Origin: Ahaetulla prasina
Lineage: Eukaryota > Chordata > Lepidosauria > Squamata > Colubridae
Direction: 5' to 3'
NCBI RefSeq assembly: GCF_028640845.1
Contig: NC_080539.1
Span: 164,126,236 to 164,190,235, forward strand
DNA: 64,000 nucleotides
Notes under the pieces: generated by a model
Seen by the model: only the letters and a program-made list of their open reading frames with translations
The model's database searches: none
What the model was told of the DNA's origin: nothing
Shown here: one piece after another, positions 23,687 through 35,475 of the stretch
How positions within the stretch are numbered: the stretch's first letter is position 1
Layout of the letters: each line of letters opens with the position of its first letter
Position numbers and translations under genes: made by a program

Positions 23687-24209
23687 TTATTGCTGGGGCC
23701 GCCAACTGTTGCACGGAAGTATTGGTTGAACCACCTCGGAGCGAGTGCAATTGTATTGGGGTAAACGTGAAAGAGCATCTGCTAAGAAGTTTTTCCCTCC
23801 AGGAATATACTGTAAAGTAAAATTAAAGCGGTTAAAATATTGAGTCCAACGGGCTTGTTTAGGCGAAAGTTTTCTAGGAGTCTTTAGCGCTTCCAGATTT
23901 TTGTGATCAGTCCAAACTTCAAAAGGATGATTTGAACCTTCTAAGAATTGTCTCCATGTCCGAGAGCCCAATGAACTGCAAACGCTTCTTTTCCCAAATA
24001 GCCCATCGTCTTTCGGTTTCAGTCAATTTTCGAGAAGTGAAAGCACAGGGTTGTAAATTACCATCAGCATTGTTTTGGAGCAAGACGGCTCCGACTGCTA
24101 CATCACTTGCATCAGCTTGTATTACAAAAGGAACATCCATGTCAGGGTGCTTTAAAATAGGTTCGGCAAAGAGTCGTTTCAATTTTTCAAATGCTGCTTG
24201 ACATTCCAT
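23687..24209 (-). pseudogene. Chromoviral RNase H region, frameshifted
   Basis: Two overlapping frames share the domain. One has ADASDVAVGAVLLQ and TETERRWAIWEK (24209-23919). The other has VWTDHKNLEAL, YIPGGKNFLADALSRL (23971-23687). A shift near 23970 separates them. Confidence 0.85.
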
Positions 24210-27016
24210 TGTCCATTCGAGGGTAATGATGGTTTGGGTTTCGTGTCTCCTTTAGTTTTAAGAGGTTAGTGATTGGTAAAGCAATTTGAGCAAAGGAGGG
24301 GATGAATTGACGATAGAAATTTGCAAATCCCAAAAAACTTTGGAGCTGTTTGCGTGTGCGTGGGGGGGCCCATTCCAAAACAGCTTTCACTTTTCCTGGA
24401 TCCATTTCTAACCCATCAGCCGAGATGCGATATCCTAGGTAGTCTATTTTGGTTTGATGGAAATCACATTTGGATAGCTTGCAATACAGTTCAGCAGATA
24501 ATAACTTTTTGAGAACTGCTCTTACTAGTTTAATGTGTTCTTCCATAGTTTCTGTATAGATGAGTATGTCGTCAAGGTAGACAAGAACTCCTTTGAACAA
24601 ATGCTGATGGAGTATTTCATTTATCAGTTGCATAAAAACTGCAGGCGCCCCCTGCAGACCAAAAGGCAGTACTCGAAACTGGAAACACCCTAGTGGACAG
24701 TTGAAAGCGGTTTTCCATTCATCCCCCTCCTTTATACGGACTCTGTAGTAAGCTTCTCGCAGGTCCAATTTGGTGAAGAACTTCCCCTTCGCTAAGTGTG
24801 CTAACATATCTTTCATGAGCGGCATGGGGTATATGTTCTCGGCACACACTGCGTTCAAATTTCTATAGTCAACTATAAGACGAAATGAGCCGTCTTTCTT
24901 TTCCCGGAACATCACAGGTGCGGCCACGCGAGGCCTAGCTGGTTGGATAAAGCCCCGCTCTAGGTTTTTGTCTATGAACTTTCGCAGCTCTCCCAATTCT
25001 TTTTGGGTCATGGGGTAAGCTTTTGGTTTTGGAAGTTTTACCCCCGGTAGGATGTCGATGGCACAATCAATAGGCCTATGGGGAGGTAGAACGTCTGATG
25101 CTTTCTCACTAAAGACTTCCCGCAGGTCCCAGTACTCCTTAGGTATCCTTTCCTCCCCATCTATCCGTTCAACCATTGCCCCCCATTTATCTTGGAGCAT
25201 GGCCATAGTCTGACTCTTCTTGGAACCCCCTTTTCCTCCTTTTAACGCTCTTGAGCGGAACCGTAAGACTCCCGTTCTCCAGTTAATATGGGGGTTCCAT
25301 TTCCGCAACCACGACAGTCCTAGTACCAAAGGTTGGTCCATTCCAGGGGCTACTATGAAGTTTAAAATCTCGCGATGGTCTCCAATTTCCATTTCTATGG
25401 GTTCTGTTACGAAATGGGCGGGTCCTCCCCCTGCCACACTGCCATCCAACTGGGCAAATGCTATGGGCCTGCTTAGGGTTCTCAACCTTAGTTCCATTTT
25501 TTCTACTAGTTCGGGACTGATCATGCACCTAGTACATCCCGAATCTAATAATGCTAACATTTCCCCCTTGTTGCCCGAGGAGGGAACATGCAGGTTGACT
25601 GGAATGTCCAAGGGCCCCCGTGCCCAACTCACCAGAAAGTCTTCGTCGGACTCCGATGTGGTTTTGCTGTCATCAGTGTCGGTCGACGCTTCGCGGTCCT
25701 CTTGGATGGGCGTGCCCTTCTTGGCAATGCCGTCCTCCACTTTTGCCGGTTTTCGCGCCTTAGCAGTTGGTTTCACTGCTTCCTTCCCACCACCAGGGGT
25801 CGTGCTTGGAACCAACTTCACTCGACAGTCGGCTGCCCGATGGCCCTCTTTTCCGCATCTGTAGCACGCAGTCGATCGTTGTCTCCCTCCCTCTGGTCTA
25901 GGCGTGTCCCTTGAGGGCCACCCAGGAGAATGGGCCGGGTAAGGTCTTCCAGTGCGCTGCTTTCTGCTATGGTCCTTCGCTAGTTCAATTTCCATCTCTG
26001 CTGCCAGGGTATACCAGCCATACAATGTGGTTGGAGACGCTCGTGCCCGGCACAGTTCATAGAGATCTCCATTCAGGCCCTCTTTGTAAAAGTCGACCAG
26101 GATCACCTCCGACCACCCTCTCATCAAGGGGACTAGATCACTGAATTCCTGGGTATAATCAGCCACCGGTCTCCTCCCTTGCCTGATGGTTTTCATTCGA
26201 CCTTTGGCTTTCTGCTCCGCCAGGGGGTCCTCAAACCTCCTCCTTAGTGCCGTAATAAAATGCTCGTAATTTTGCAGTAGGGGGGAGTGGTTTTTATACA
26301 GCGACACAAACCATGCAGCTGCTCTTCCGGTCAAATTGTGGGTCACAGCTCTAACTTGTGCTGCCTGTGACCAATAATCTCCCCCCCAGTCTAACATGTG
26401 GTCATTCACTATCGCCAGGAACAATTCCAGCTCCTTCGCATCTCCATCAAATTTTTCTAATATGGGAGGAATTTTTGGCTTTTTCCTTCCCCTGCGCGGC
26501 CTTGCATGGTCAGCAGGTGGCGCCCGGCCCCCATCCAATTCAGCTTCCTCTGGGGAGAGAGTTTCCGTCTCTTCAGGAATCTCACCACCCTGGAAATCAC
26601 CTCTAACGGGCCTCTTTGTAATTTCTTCTTCCTCTTCCCCTCCCCCCTTGGAGGACTGAACAGGGGATTCATACCTTTGGCGAACAGCTAGCCTTACTTT
26701 CACCTCACGGAAAAGACGAAAGGCTTCCTCCAGCTGGCGTCTGTCTCTTATCTCTCTCTCTCCTTGCCAATCCGAAAGTCTCACCGTCCCTTCTTTTCCT
26801 CTTTTGTTACTCCAGGCTGAAACTCTTCGCACTTGGTTCCCACCTTCCTCTTCCAGCTTTAATTGCTCAATCCACCGAGCTCTGCAAACTTCCAGCTCGG
26901 GGTTAAAAGTGTCAGCAAAATTCCTCCGGACGCCTCCCCAGCTCAGCCGGCAGTCCTTCCATCACATTTGGGTTTTCTTCCCCGGTATTGCGATTGCAAT
27001 CCTGGTTGGTAGACAT
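24187..27016 (-). pseudogene. Chromoviral gag-pro-RT reading frame
   Basis: From 26832 to 24187 there is one open frame of 881 codons. A capsid-like region lies at about residues 120-290, the zinc knuckle CYRCGKEGHRAADC at about 323-336, the protease site LLDSGCT near 430, and RT near 560-800 with YLDDILIY near 750. A likely true start at 27016 is in another frame with a stop before 26940, so the 5' end is shifted. The frame is lost again near 24210-24240, just before RNase H. Gag and Pol share one frame, as in some vertebrate chromoviruses. Confidence 0.85.
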
Positions 27017-27035
27017 GATGTGAGTTCCAGCTTAA

Positions 27036-27516
27036 TGTCAGGCTACCCCGACGGCAAATAGGAAAGAATTCACCTTGACTCCATTTGGAATGAAACAAGT
27101 ACTTTTACTTTTACAGTCTGGTTAGCAGCCAAGCAAAGCTGGAACTGAGACAAAATATGGCAAACATATCATATCCCCCCAATTGTCCCTCCTCCTCCAG
27201 GAGGTCAGGCTGGTCTGGTCCAATGCCAACTCCTTCACGGCCCCTCGTGGTAATCTTCTTCCACAGGTATCTGGATGTCAGTCAACTGAGGAATGCAGTG
27301 TCGGTTAGAAAGCGCGCTGATAACACTCAATCATTAATCACCCCTCCTCCCAGTTATGTCAGCCGACACTAATAATAAGCTCTTTTCCCTTACCCCGGAT
27401 GGTGGTATGATTCATCTCATGATCCTAAGAGTTTATAATACAGAAATAAACATTTTACATTCTATCTACTGATATAATCATTTAAAAGTAAATGAAGAGT
27501 GGAGTGGAGGCTGACA
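27036..27516 (-). repeat. LTR (5' LTR of the chromovirus)
   Basis: It is 481 bp long. On the - strand it is followed by TTAAGCTGGAACTCACATC, where the primer binding site should start at TGG; the tRNA was not identified. A gag-type ATG follows at 27016. Confidence 0.94.
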
Positions 27517-27635
27517 CTAGATGTCTGTGTGCTGCCTACACCTGATCTTGTCATTATGCTTGCAGGTAATCTCTAAGTTCTCAGTTTGGTGTGATAAAGA
27601 TACTACATTATTTATTTATTTTAAAAATGTAATCA

Positions 27636-28013
27636 ATTTTATTTATTTATTTATTTTATTTTATTTTATTTATCAAACTTCTATACCGCCCTTCTCCCGA
27701 AGGACTCAGGGCGGTGTACAGCCTTCATTTAAAACAATTAATATACATATTAAAATAACCATTAAAAAGCTTATTCAATAAAAGGCCAAATTAAAACCGT
27801 CGATTGACCATAAAAATACCCAATAAAATTACCATTAAAAGTTTAAAATTTAAATTTAGAATTTAAAAAGTCAGGCCAGTCCTGCTTGTATAAATAAATA
27901 AGTTTTCAGTTCCCGGCGGAAGGTCCGAAGGTCAGGCAATTGGCGTAAACCGGGGGGAAGTTCGTTCCAGAGAGTAGGTGCTCCCACAGAGAAGGACCTT
28001 CCCCTGGGGGCTT
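27636..28013 (-). mobile_element. L2/CR1-like LINE 3' end, truncated
   Basis: This is the same family as 6123-7065: ACCGCCCTTCTCCCGAAGGA near the tail, then GGAGCTCGTTCC-like sequence (GGAAGTTCGTTCCAGAGAG). It ends about 28013. Confidence 0.75.
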
Positions 28014-29217
28014 TATCGCTATCTCAGTTGTTCTACTATCCATACATGCTGCCATATAATAAATACATGTTCAATGTGAACTCAGTTTAAGAAAGGATTC
28101 GTATCACCCCATACCCAGTCCCTCAGATTTTATTTCGATTTTATGTTTCTTTCAATTCATGGAATTAAAAAAAAAAATCTACAAGTTATATCAAACAGAA
28201 AAAGAAGGATAATTGTTTTTGAATTTCTGAATTGAGATTTAGATCTGGGGCCCAGCTTGAACTGGAGCTAAAATCAATTGGGCTGTTTCCAAACCAAATC
28301 TTGTTTTGGTTGACATTGGGTGATATGATGGGAAATACTGTGCTGGCTATAAAAGAAAAGGGGGAGTCCAGAATTTATTTTTATTTCCACTCCTATTTCT
28401 TTCCTGGGTCCAGGTAATTGTGTTACTAGCTACTTTAGCTTCCAGGTTTTGCTAGTTTATCAGCAGTCTGTAAGATTCCATTCATTCAGAATATGGTGAC
28501 AGTAGACTAGGCAGTTTGTTTTCTCTGAAATAGCTATCCTGCATTCCCTGCAGAACTGAGAATGGCCCCTACCTTCATGGTGAGTGTGAAACGGATAAAA
28601 ACAACAGTAACTTGATCTCCATTAACACTGGTCAGTTCCTTTAACCCAGCCCATTAGTGCCTGCCATATGTAGCTACAATGCTTGGCAAACTTGTTCCAC
28701 TTAATGGATTAACTGGTTCTACCCTGTGTGCCAGGAAAGTTTGCTAATTTATTTGCTACATTTCTCTACCACCTGAAACTTAAATGTAAACTAGGGAGTT
28801 TACAGAGCTTATATATGAAATACAATATAAAATCAATATAATAAATAAAATAATTTGAAACTAGTTGGTGATTGAATTAAACACTAGAACAAAATTAAAC
28901 ACTAATAGAGTTACATCCAGTCAATGGAATATGGCACCAGTAGTTTTAATTAATCCCTGAAAAGTTTCAGAATAGCTAGATTCTGATCATAATGAATGAA
29001 TTGCTCAGATTTCTTTATAAATATAAAAGGCATTGTTTTAAGGTCAGCCACCAGTGTTAAAAAGATTGGTCTTTACATTAAAGAAGTGATAGGAGAAAGC
29101 CAGCAAAGCTTAGAAAACAATAGGAACAACATTAAAATTTGGGGGGGGCACAGAATGAGGGGTAGCTGTGTATTATTATTTGAATGAATTATAGTAATGT
29201 GCATGACTTTTTAATAG

Positions 29218-29394
29218 ATTTGTAGGCTACAGATCAGGGATGTGCACACAGTCCACCCATGTTGTCATCACGCTGAAAATCTTGGTTGGTGGAATTCCAT
29301 CCATCCTCATCCTCTTGGGCTTATCCATACTCCTGTTTTACCCAATCAATGAGAAAAGTCAAAAGGAAATGATATATGCCTTTGAAAATTCAAG
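29218..29394 (+). CDS. MFSD2B: MFSD2B exon (TM12)
   Basis: The acceptor is TTTTTAATAG and the donor is CAAG|GTAGGT. It completes Gln, then encodes FVGYRSGMCTQSTHVVITLK and ILVGGIPSILILLGLSILLF, ending near YPINEKSQKEMIYAFENS. It corresponds to the SGYKAGVCKQAEEVVVTLK block of human MFSD2B. The intron before it is 7.67 kb, enlarged by the LTR retrotransposon. Confidence 0.94.
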
Positions 29395-29857
29395 GTAGGT
29401 TTGTACTAATATCAGCCTCTCCTGGTTTACAACTTTGTTCAGTGAAAGAGATCAAAAGTCAACTGTATTACAGTAAAAAAAAAAATTGACATTTACAGAA
29501 CGCAAGATATTTTTATTTGAACATCACATTTCCCATTTCGAGAATATCCCCATTTATTCACCCATGTGCATTCATACACAAAAATGTATGCTTCTGATTC
29601 CTAATACATTCAGAAAGTTTATAAAGCAAATGAACTATCCACCCAAAAATAAATTGCTGCATTGGATAATTAAAGCAGACTGTAAAGCTAATTCTTTGAA
29701 AGTTGAATCTGTTGAACTTTGGAGGCTTTCTTAAACTTAAATCCAGTACTGATTTTCACAGTTTCAGAAAAGCCAGAAGTTAAATTTGGAATTATGTGCA
29801 TGCAAAATTTCTACTCCATCATTGGACTAAATAAAACACTAGCCTTTAATAGAAATT

Positions 29858-30533
29858 CCAGGTAGTCCTTGACTTACGACCACAATTGAGCCCAACATTT
29901 CAGTTGTTAAGTGAGACTTTTGTTAAATGAGTTTTAGCACTTAGCAATAGCACTTAGACTTATATACCACTTCACAGTGCTTTACAGCCCTCTCTAAGAG
30001 GTTTACAGAGTCAACATATTGCCCCCAATAACCTGGCTCCTCATTTTGCCGACCTCAGAAGGATGGAAGGCTGAGTCAACCTTGAGTCGGTGAGAATCGA
30101 TCTGCCAAACTGCTGGCAGCCAGTGATCAGCAGAAGTAGCCTGCAGTACTGTACTCTTAACCACTGCGCCACCACAGCTCTTCATATTTTTGCTCCATTA
30201 TATAGTTTTGCTCCATTATACAGCCTTTTTTGCCACAGTTGTTAAGTGAACTACTGCAGTTTATAAGTTTGTAGCTTGGTTGTTAAGTGAATCTGGCTTC
30301 CCCATTGATTTGGCTTCTCAGAAGTTTGCAAAAAATGATCACATGACCTTGGGGCGTAGCTATGGTCATGAGTATGAACCAGTTACCAAGCATCTGAATT
30401 TTGATCACATGATCATGGGGATGCTACAAAGGTCGTAAGTGTGAAAAATAGTCATAAGTCACTTTTTTCAGTGCCGTTGTAACTTCGAACAGTCACTAAA
30501 TGAGCTATTGTAAATCAAGGATTTCCTGTATTA
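29858..30533. mobile_element. Tc1/mariner-type MITE interrupted by a SINE
   Basis: Ends are GTAGTCCTTGACTTACGACC and GTAAATCAAGGATTTCCTGTA. A SINE of family B occupies 29937-30180. Confidence 0.8.
29937..30180 (-). mobile_element. tRNA-derived SINE, family B
   Basis: On the - strand it starts GGTGGCGCAGTGGTTAAGAG (tRNA-like A-box region), carries GATCGATTCTCACC, and ends AAGTCTAAGTGCTATTG. It is inserted in a MITE. Confidence 0.85.
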
Positions 30534-30613
30534 TCTCCTACAGACTTGTGGTGTTTGGTTTTGGTCTTACAATGCACCTATTTTGCTTTGTCCTGAAAAT
30601 GGCTTTTCCACAG

Positions 30614-30647
30614 AGATGACGTACAAACGACAGGAAATAAATTCTGA
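30614..30647 (+). CDS. MFSD2B: MFSD2B last coding exon
   Basis: The acceptor is TTTTCCACAG. After completing Arg it encodes DDVQTTGNKF and TGA. Tail sequence is poorly conserved in the family, so this end rests on splice phase rather than homology. Using the next AG two bases later would give an immediate stop, so either choice ends the protein here. A candidate AATAAA lies at about 31060-31065. Confidence 0.7.
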
Positions 30648-31539
30648 TACACTTGACCAGAGCTTACAAGGTGTTAGAATTGAAGGCCATTTTATTGATT
30701 TGGATTCTGAAGCTAATGGGCTAATGAAAAACCATCTTAACGTGGCAACTTTTATTTCTTTTTATGAAGTGAGCAGCCACATTGTATACCAATCAGCAAT
30801 TCGCATCTTACACAGAGAAGTACGCCTGGCAATTAACCTGCTACACATTTTTAGCTTTTTCTGGAAATGTTTCACATTATATACATCTGTGAAAGGAAAA
30901 CTCATGGTTAAAAGATGGGATCCAGGCCCAGCAGATGCCATCTTTCAATTACCTTGTAAACTGTTTTTGACATGAGATTCTTTCGTATCTTATAAAACAG
31001 GAGGAATCATTTGAACACTGAAAACTTTGCTGAAGAAAACATTTCCGTAAGAAAGCCTGAATAAAAATAAAAATCCAATGGTAATGAAAATGCAACCAGA
31101 GGGGACGACTTCAGCATTCTTGAAGGCATTTGTCTTATTCCGCCAGTGTTTAACCACCAATATACCAAGGCTGCTGTGATCAAAAAGAATGATGCTTTGG
31201 AGCATGGCTTGGAAAGCCTGTACATCTATAATGCTGGATTGCTATGAAGCCTTGCACGAGCTAATTTATAAGATGCAATATGTGGTGATGTCTCCTTTCA
31301 TTTACAGTACAGTACATGTTATATGGTGAGGAGAACAGCTGCCTGAAGAGATAAAAACCATGGTCTTGTGAGTGCTATCCATAAACTGTTAACCAAGATA
31401 GTGGCTTGAGGCAATTTCAACTAATTATCACTTATGGCTCCTACCAAAGGAAATCCCATAATTTCTGTTGATCACAGAATTCTATTTATCGTTAATGCAG
31501 TGCCATTTAATCTATTTCTTCTTCTGTTTTTTGTACATA

Positions 31540-31758
31540 TTTTTTAAATCCCACCTTTATTATTTTATGAATAACTCAGGGCAGAGAAGATATCTAATAC
31601 TCCTTTCTCCTCTTGCTTTCCCCACAACAACCCTGTAAAATGGGTTGGGCTGAGAGAAAGAAAGAGAGTGACTGGCCCAAAGTCACCTAGCCGGCTTTCA
31701 TGCCCAAGGCAGGACTAGAACTCTATCTCTTAGTTTCTAGCCTGGTGCTTTAATCGTA
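31540..31758 (-). mobile_element. SINE-like repeat, family C
   Basis: It shares GAGTGACTGGCCCAAAGTCA and the CCCACAACAACCCTGTAAAA block with 3835-4055 and 39970-40160. Confidence 0.6.
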
Positions 31759-31759
31759 T

Positions 31760-32640
31760 CAGGGCTGTCAAACTGGGGGCCCACGGGCTGGATCAGGAGT
31801 GAAACCCTACCGCTTTGGACCAGTTCGGGCGAAGTGGTAGGGATTATGGGCACCAGTTTACCGAACCGGTAGTAATTACCCCTCCTTGGTCCCACCCACG
31901 CCCAGCCGGTTGCTGCCCACCTCTTCCGGCCACTAGATATTCCACAGAATTCAATGTTAAATGCAGGAGAGAGAATGCTAACTTTTCTCCCTCCATTCAG
32001 AACAGAGCTGCTGCAGCCTGTCTCTTTAAGGTAGTCCCCAGGATGGAGGGGGCCAGGAGGGAACCATAAAGGAAGCAGCAGCTCTGTTCTGAAAGGAGGG
32101 AGAAAAGTTAGCATTCTCTCTGCCACAGAATTCAATGTTAAATGCAGCAGAGAGAATGCTAACTTTTCTCCCTCCATTCAGAACAGAGCTGCTGTAGCCT
32201 GTCCCTTTAAGGTAGTCTACAGGAGGGAGGGGGCGGGGGGAGCTACTGGAATGGAGCCATTTTTGTGAAAGGCAGGAAAATGGGGAAGGGGATTTTTCTG
32301 CCTGTCATCCATTCCTCAATGTCAGCACAGACTGAGGGAAGGATGGTAGGCAGGAATATTCCCCTCCCCATTTTCATGCCATTTGCGACAAGGAGTGTCT
32401 GGGAGGGGAGGGGCCAGTGAGGAGCCCCTCGATCTGAGTGATGTCAAGTTGGCCATGCCCACCCAGTCACATGACCTCCCCCCAAGCCATGCCCACAGAA
32501 CCGGTAGGGGAATTTTTTTAATTTCACTCCTGAGCTGGATGCGTCAAATGTAGGCCACACCCACTCCAGCTCCGCGAATGGGGCAAATGTCATGGAACAT
32601 CATGTGACAGCAGCATGACACAGCGAGTTTTGACACCCAT
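31760..32640. mobile_element. hAT element carrying a second hAT element
   Basis: The outer element begins CAGGGCTGTCAAACTGGG and ends near GAGTTTTGACACCCATG. At 31794-32532 it is split by another hAT with ends CAGGAGTGAAA and TTTCACTCCTG, flanked by GGCTGGAT and AGCTGGAT (8-bp duplication, one mismatch). Confidence 0.85.
31794..32532. mobile_element. Inner hAT element with internal direct and inverted copies
   Basis: A block containing GAATGCTAACTTTTCTCCCT and AGAACAGAGCTGCTG occurs at about 31973 and 32151 in direct orientation and inverted at about 32071-32120. Confidence 0.8.
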
Positions 32641-34757
32641 GCAGTAGATCAAACTGGCTTAAGCTTCTATTGTGAGATTGTGAATCAACAACTTATAAAC
32701 TCCAGCAGTACTTGATTTTGATACTTCTTTAAACTCAACAAATTTTGAATAACCCAAAATGCTCTTATAAAATGGCATAGATATGCAACTTGAAATAAAT
32801 CTTCTCTTGATTAATAGAATGCAGGGTGAAACTCAGTAATTCCAAGATTCAGAGTTCTTCAGTTCAAAACCATTTGCGTAATACAAATGGTACAGACTTT
32901 TGTTGACTTTTTTCCCCCTTTGTGTAAAAAAAAAAATCAGCATTCTGCATCATGTGAACAGCTGGCATCCATGGAAAAAGGTTTCCACAATGGAAATTGC
33001 TTTCACAGTAATGGAGGGAAAAAGAAGAAAGAAAATGATCGCATTGAACTTTTGTCTGTAGTTTAATAATACACACCAGAGAATGAGAGGCAGTTCACTA
33101 AATGATGAACTCAGACATATTATTCAAGATAGCCCACTTTTGGATTAATCTGGAGGAACAGAACACATGAATACTAAAAATCTGATCGTCAGGCTTTTTA
33201 TTACATTAAGTGGGGCTTACATAAATATTATAGGAGCATGTAGTGTCATCACTAATTGTGGAAGCATATATATGTAGATGCTCCATCAACTGAACATTTT
33301 GAGAGGCATTATAATTAGCACTGTAGTAGCTATGGGTTCCCTTGATGGAGGCACTAGTTTGCACTATTAGTAGTACTACACAGCATTTTCACTGAGAGGC
33401 TCAATGGCAGTTTTGTTTGCTTCAGGAAAATGTATTTGATTTTTTTTTTTTGAGATCTATACAGTAATCCTCTCAGTGGCAAATGGACAAGGAAGAAGTC
33501 ATTATTTCATGGTTTACACAAATTGCAGATCATTCATGCTGTCTGAACATGCTGATTGTAAGATTACTTTCCATCCACTGCCGTTTTGCACAAGTGCAGC
33601 CAATAGAATTTAGGTTCTTGGAACTTTCAGCTTGGAGTCAGCTCATTCACAGAAATACAGATTCCTCACTGGGTGCCTAGCAACAGTAAAATATGGTGAC
33701 ATAAAGCCATTATTTTTAATGCTGCCAGCAGGAAAAGTTAGACTTTTAAAAAAATTTGATGCAGACTTTCTAAGTCTGACACCTAATAGCCCAAACTATA
33801 GTCAAATATATTTAAAAACGTATCTTTATTTCTGTTCATGAATTCATAGATTAAAATCACCCCTAGAAATGTATTAATGCTTAATTATTTTGAAAGTAGT
33901 TCAGTTCTCCCAGTAGACCTTATGAAATAGTTGGAAGTTGGGCAAGAGCTGGGAAATACTGTGATTTAACATTAATTTTCAGTAGGACTTTTAGGAAAAA
34001 GTATACCTGGTAAATTGTGTGTCTACTTGCTTTTAAAATACACAGACACTTCCCCTCACCAGATGCAGGTCAGTAGAACATGATCTAAAATTGATTAAAT
34101 CATTATATATTCATATGCAAGGATCATAGTAATGAGTAAAGTATTATTTCTAGTTGCAGAATTAAGCATAATCGATAACACAATAATATAAATATAGCAA
34201 TATAAATATAGCATTTGTGCCACCCTCTGTTCAATTCATCTCACAAAACCTTCAGCCATCTCTTTTTCTTTCTTAAACTTGCTAAGAAAACTGAACAACA
34301 TGAAGGTTTTCTTCAGGAAATTTAGGTTCTCAAGTATAAATTCCAGTGTCCTTTTTGATTTAATGTACCTAAGCCCCACATTGAGCTAATGTCTTATTTG
34401 GCTGGGAGAAGAAAGCACAATCTTCATGAATGGAATCAAATTTCATATATTGGCAGCAAATCTTCAGTAACCTCTGGAGGGCAGCAAAGATATTCAGAGA
34501 ACTCTCACTTCTGCTATTCTCTAGAGATCATCTGAGTTTTGCATCTTGGGCTAGGGTAATTTTGTTTGATACTTGGTGCTTTTAAATAATTGTTGCAGTG
34601 TTGTCCTTTACAGTTGTTGAGAGTTATTTTCCCATTCTTTCCCCTTTTATTTAATAAAATAGAAAAAATAGCTAGGAAAAAGAGAAAAAAAGCAATTCAA
34701 CAACAGCAAAAATGTAAAGTGCTTCTCATATGTATGAAATTTTAAGGAGAGTTTTCA
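32641..34757. other. Intergenic sequence, nothing recognised
   Basis: AT-rich DNA between the convergent MFSD2B and WDCP-A genes. No conserved frame or repeat family was identified. Confidence 0.4.
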
Positions 34758-35118
34758 AATAACGACACTATAGAGCACTGCACACCAGAACAGCTAGACA
34801 CAAGAACAGTTTTTTCCCGAAGGCCATCACTCTGCTAAACAAATAATTCCCTCAAACTGTCAGACTATTTACTGAATCTGCACTACTATTAATCGTTTCA
34901 TAGTTCCCATCGCCAGTCTCTTTCCACTTATGACTGTATGACTATAACTTGTTGCTGGCAATCCTTATGATTTATATTGATATATTGATCATCAATTGTG
35001 TTGTAAATGTTGTACCTTGATGAACGTATCTTTTCTTTTATGTACACTGAGAGCATATGCACCAAGACAAATTCCTTGTGTGTCCAATCACACTTGGCCA
35101 ATAAAATTCTATTCTATT
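34758..35118 (+). mobile_element. L3/CR1-like LINE 3' tail
   Basis: It starts in an RT C-terminal remnant (CACACCAGAACAGCTAGACA), runs through TGTACACTGAGAGCATATGC and ends CACTTGGCCAATAAAATTCT. The copy at 51397-51765 is collinear. Confidence 0.8.
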
Positions 35119-35119
35119 C

Positions 35120-35475
35120 AAATGGGCTCAAAATTTCCACTTCTAAGTGAGTTTTGCCCCATTTTATGACCTTTTTTTTGCCATAGTTGTTAAGCAAATC
35201 ACTGCACTTGTTAAGTGAATCATGGGTTATTAAGGGAATTTGGCTTCCCCCATTGAGTTTGCTTATCGGAAGCCGGCTGGGAAGGTTACAAATGGTGATC
35301 ATATGACCCCAGAACAGTGCAACTGTCAGAAATACATGCCAGCTATCAGCCCAAATTTTGGTCATGTGACCCTGAAGATGCTGCAATCATTGTGTGAAAA
35401 CTGGCCACAAGTCACTTTTTTCACTGCTATTGTAACTTCGAAGGTCACTAAATGAATGGTTGAGGACTATCTCTA
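35120..35475. mobile_element. Tc1/mariner-type MITE, left end truncated
   Basis: Family blocks include TTTTGCCCCATTTTATGACC, AATTTTGGTCATGTGACC and TGTAACTTCGAAGGTCACTA. The left terminal repeat is lost where it meets the LINE tail. Confidence 0.7.

Larger units (their letters stand above)
21724..27516 (-). mobile_element. Full-length, degenerate Ty3/gypsy chromovirus in MFSD2B intron
   Basis: The element has two LTRs with TGTCAG...CTGACA ends and is flanked by a perfect 5-bp target duplication CTAGA (21719-21723 and 27517-27521). Domain order on the - strand is gag capsid, CCHC zinc knuckle, DSG aspartic protease, reverse transcriptase with YLDD, RNase H, HHCC integrase with DDE core, GPF module and the start of a chromodomain. 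That places it with chromoviruses of Ty3/gypsy. The LTRs differ at only about ten positions or indels, but the internal region has several frame disruptions, so this copy is not autonomous. It lies antisense to MFSD2B. Confidence 0.95.
3335..30647 (+). other. MFSD2B: MFSD2B gene body (13 coding exons seen, 5' exon outside window)
   Basis: This is a spliced gene for a 12-TM major facilitator protein. The family member MFSD2B exports sphingosine-1-phosphate across the plasma membrane, notably in erythroid cells and platelets; the paralogue MFSD2A carries lysophosphatidylcholine. Thirteen exons join in frame to 481 residues ending in TGA. Diagnostic stretches are [45 protein letters not shown] and [15 protein letters not shown], which resemble MFSD2B (GLETIFYSSYVFFTKLSG-type) more than MFSD2A. 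The Asp of ADPLAG corresponds to the residue reported as essential in mouse Mfsd2b (recalled, not checked). Human MFSD2B is about 504 residues, so only a short N-terminal exon is missing; it was not found in 1-3334 and probably lies upstream. The downstream convergent WDCP gene matches human 2p23 synteny. Introns carry most of the repeats listed here. Confidence 0.93.

Noticed and set aside
25220..25864. 214-codon + strand frame
   Set aside because: It is the antisense shadow of the chromoviral gag-pro frame.
3335..30647. Calling the gene MFSD2A
   Set aside because: Signature blocks (ETIFYSS, the CTQSTHVVITLK region) and the WDCP neighbour fit MFSD2B better.
31737..32177. 146-codon frame on the - strand
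   Set aside because: It lies inside nested hAT elements and repeats itself because of the internal duplication.
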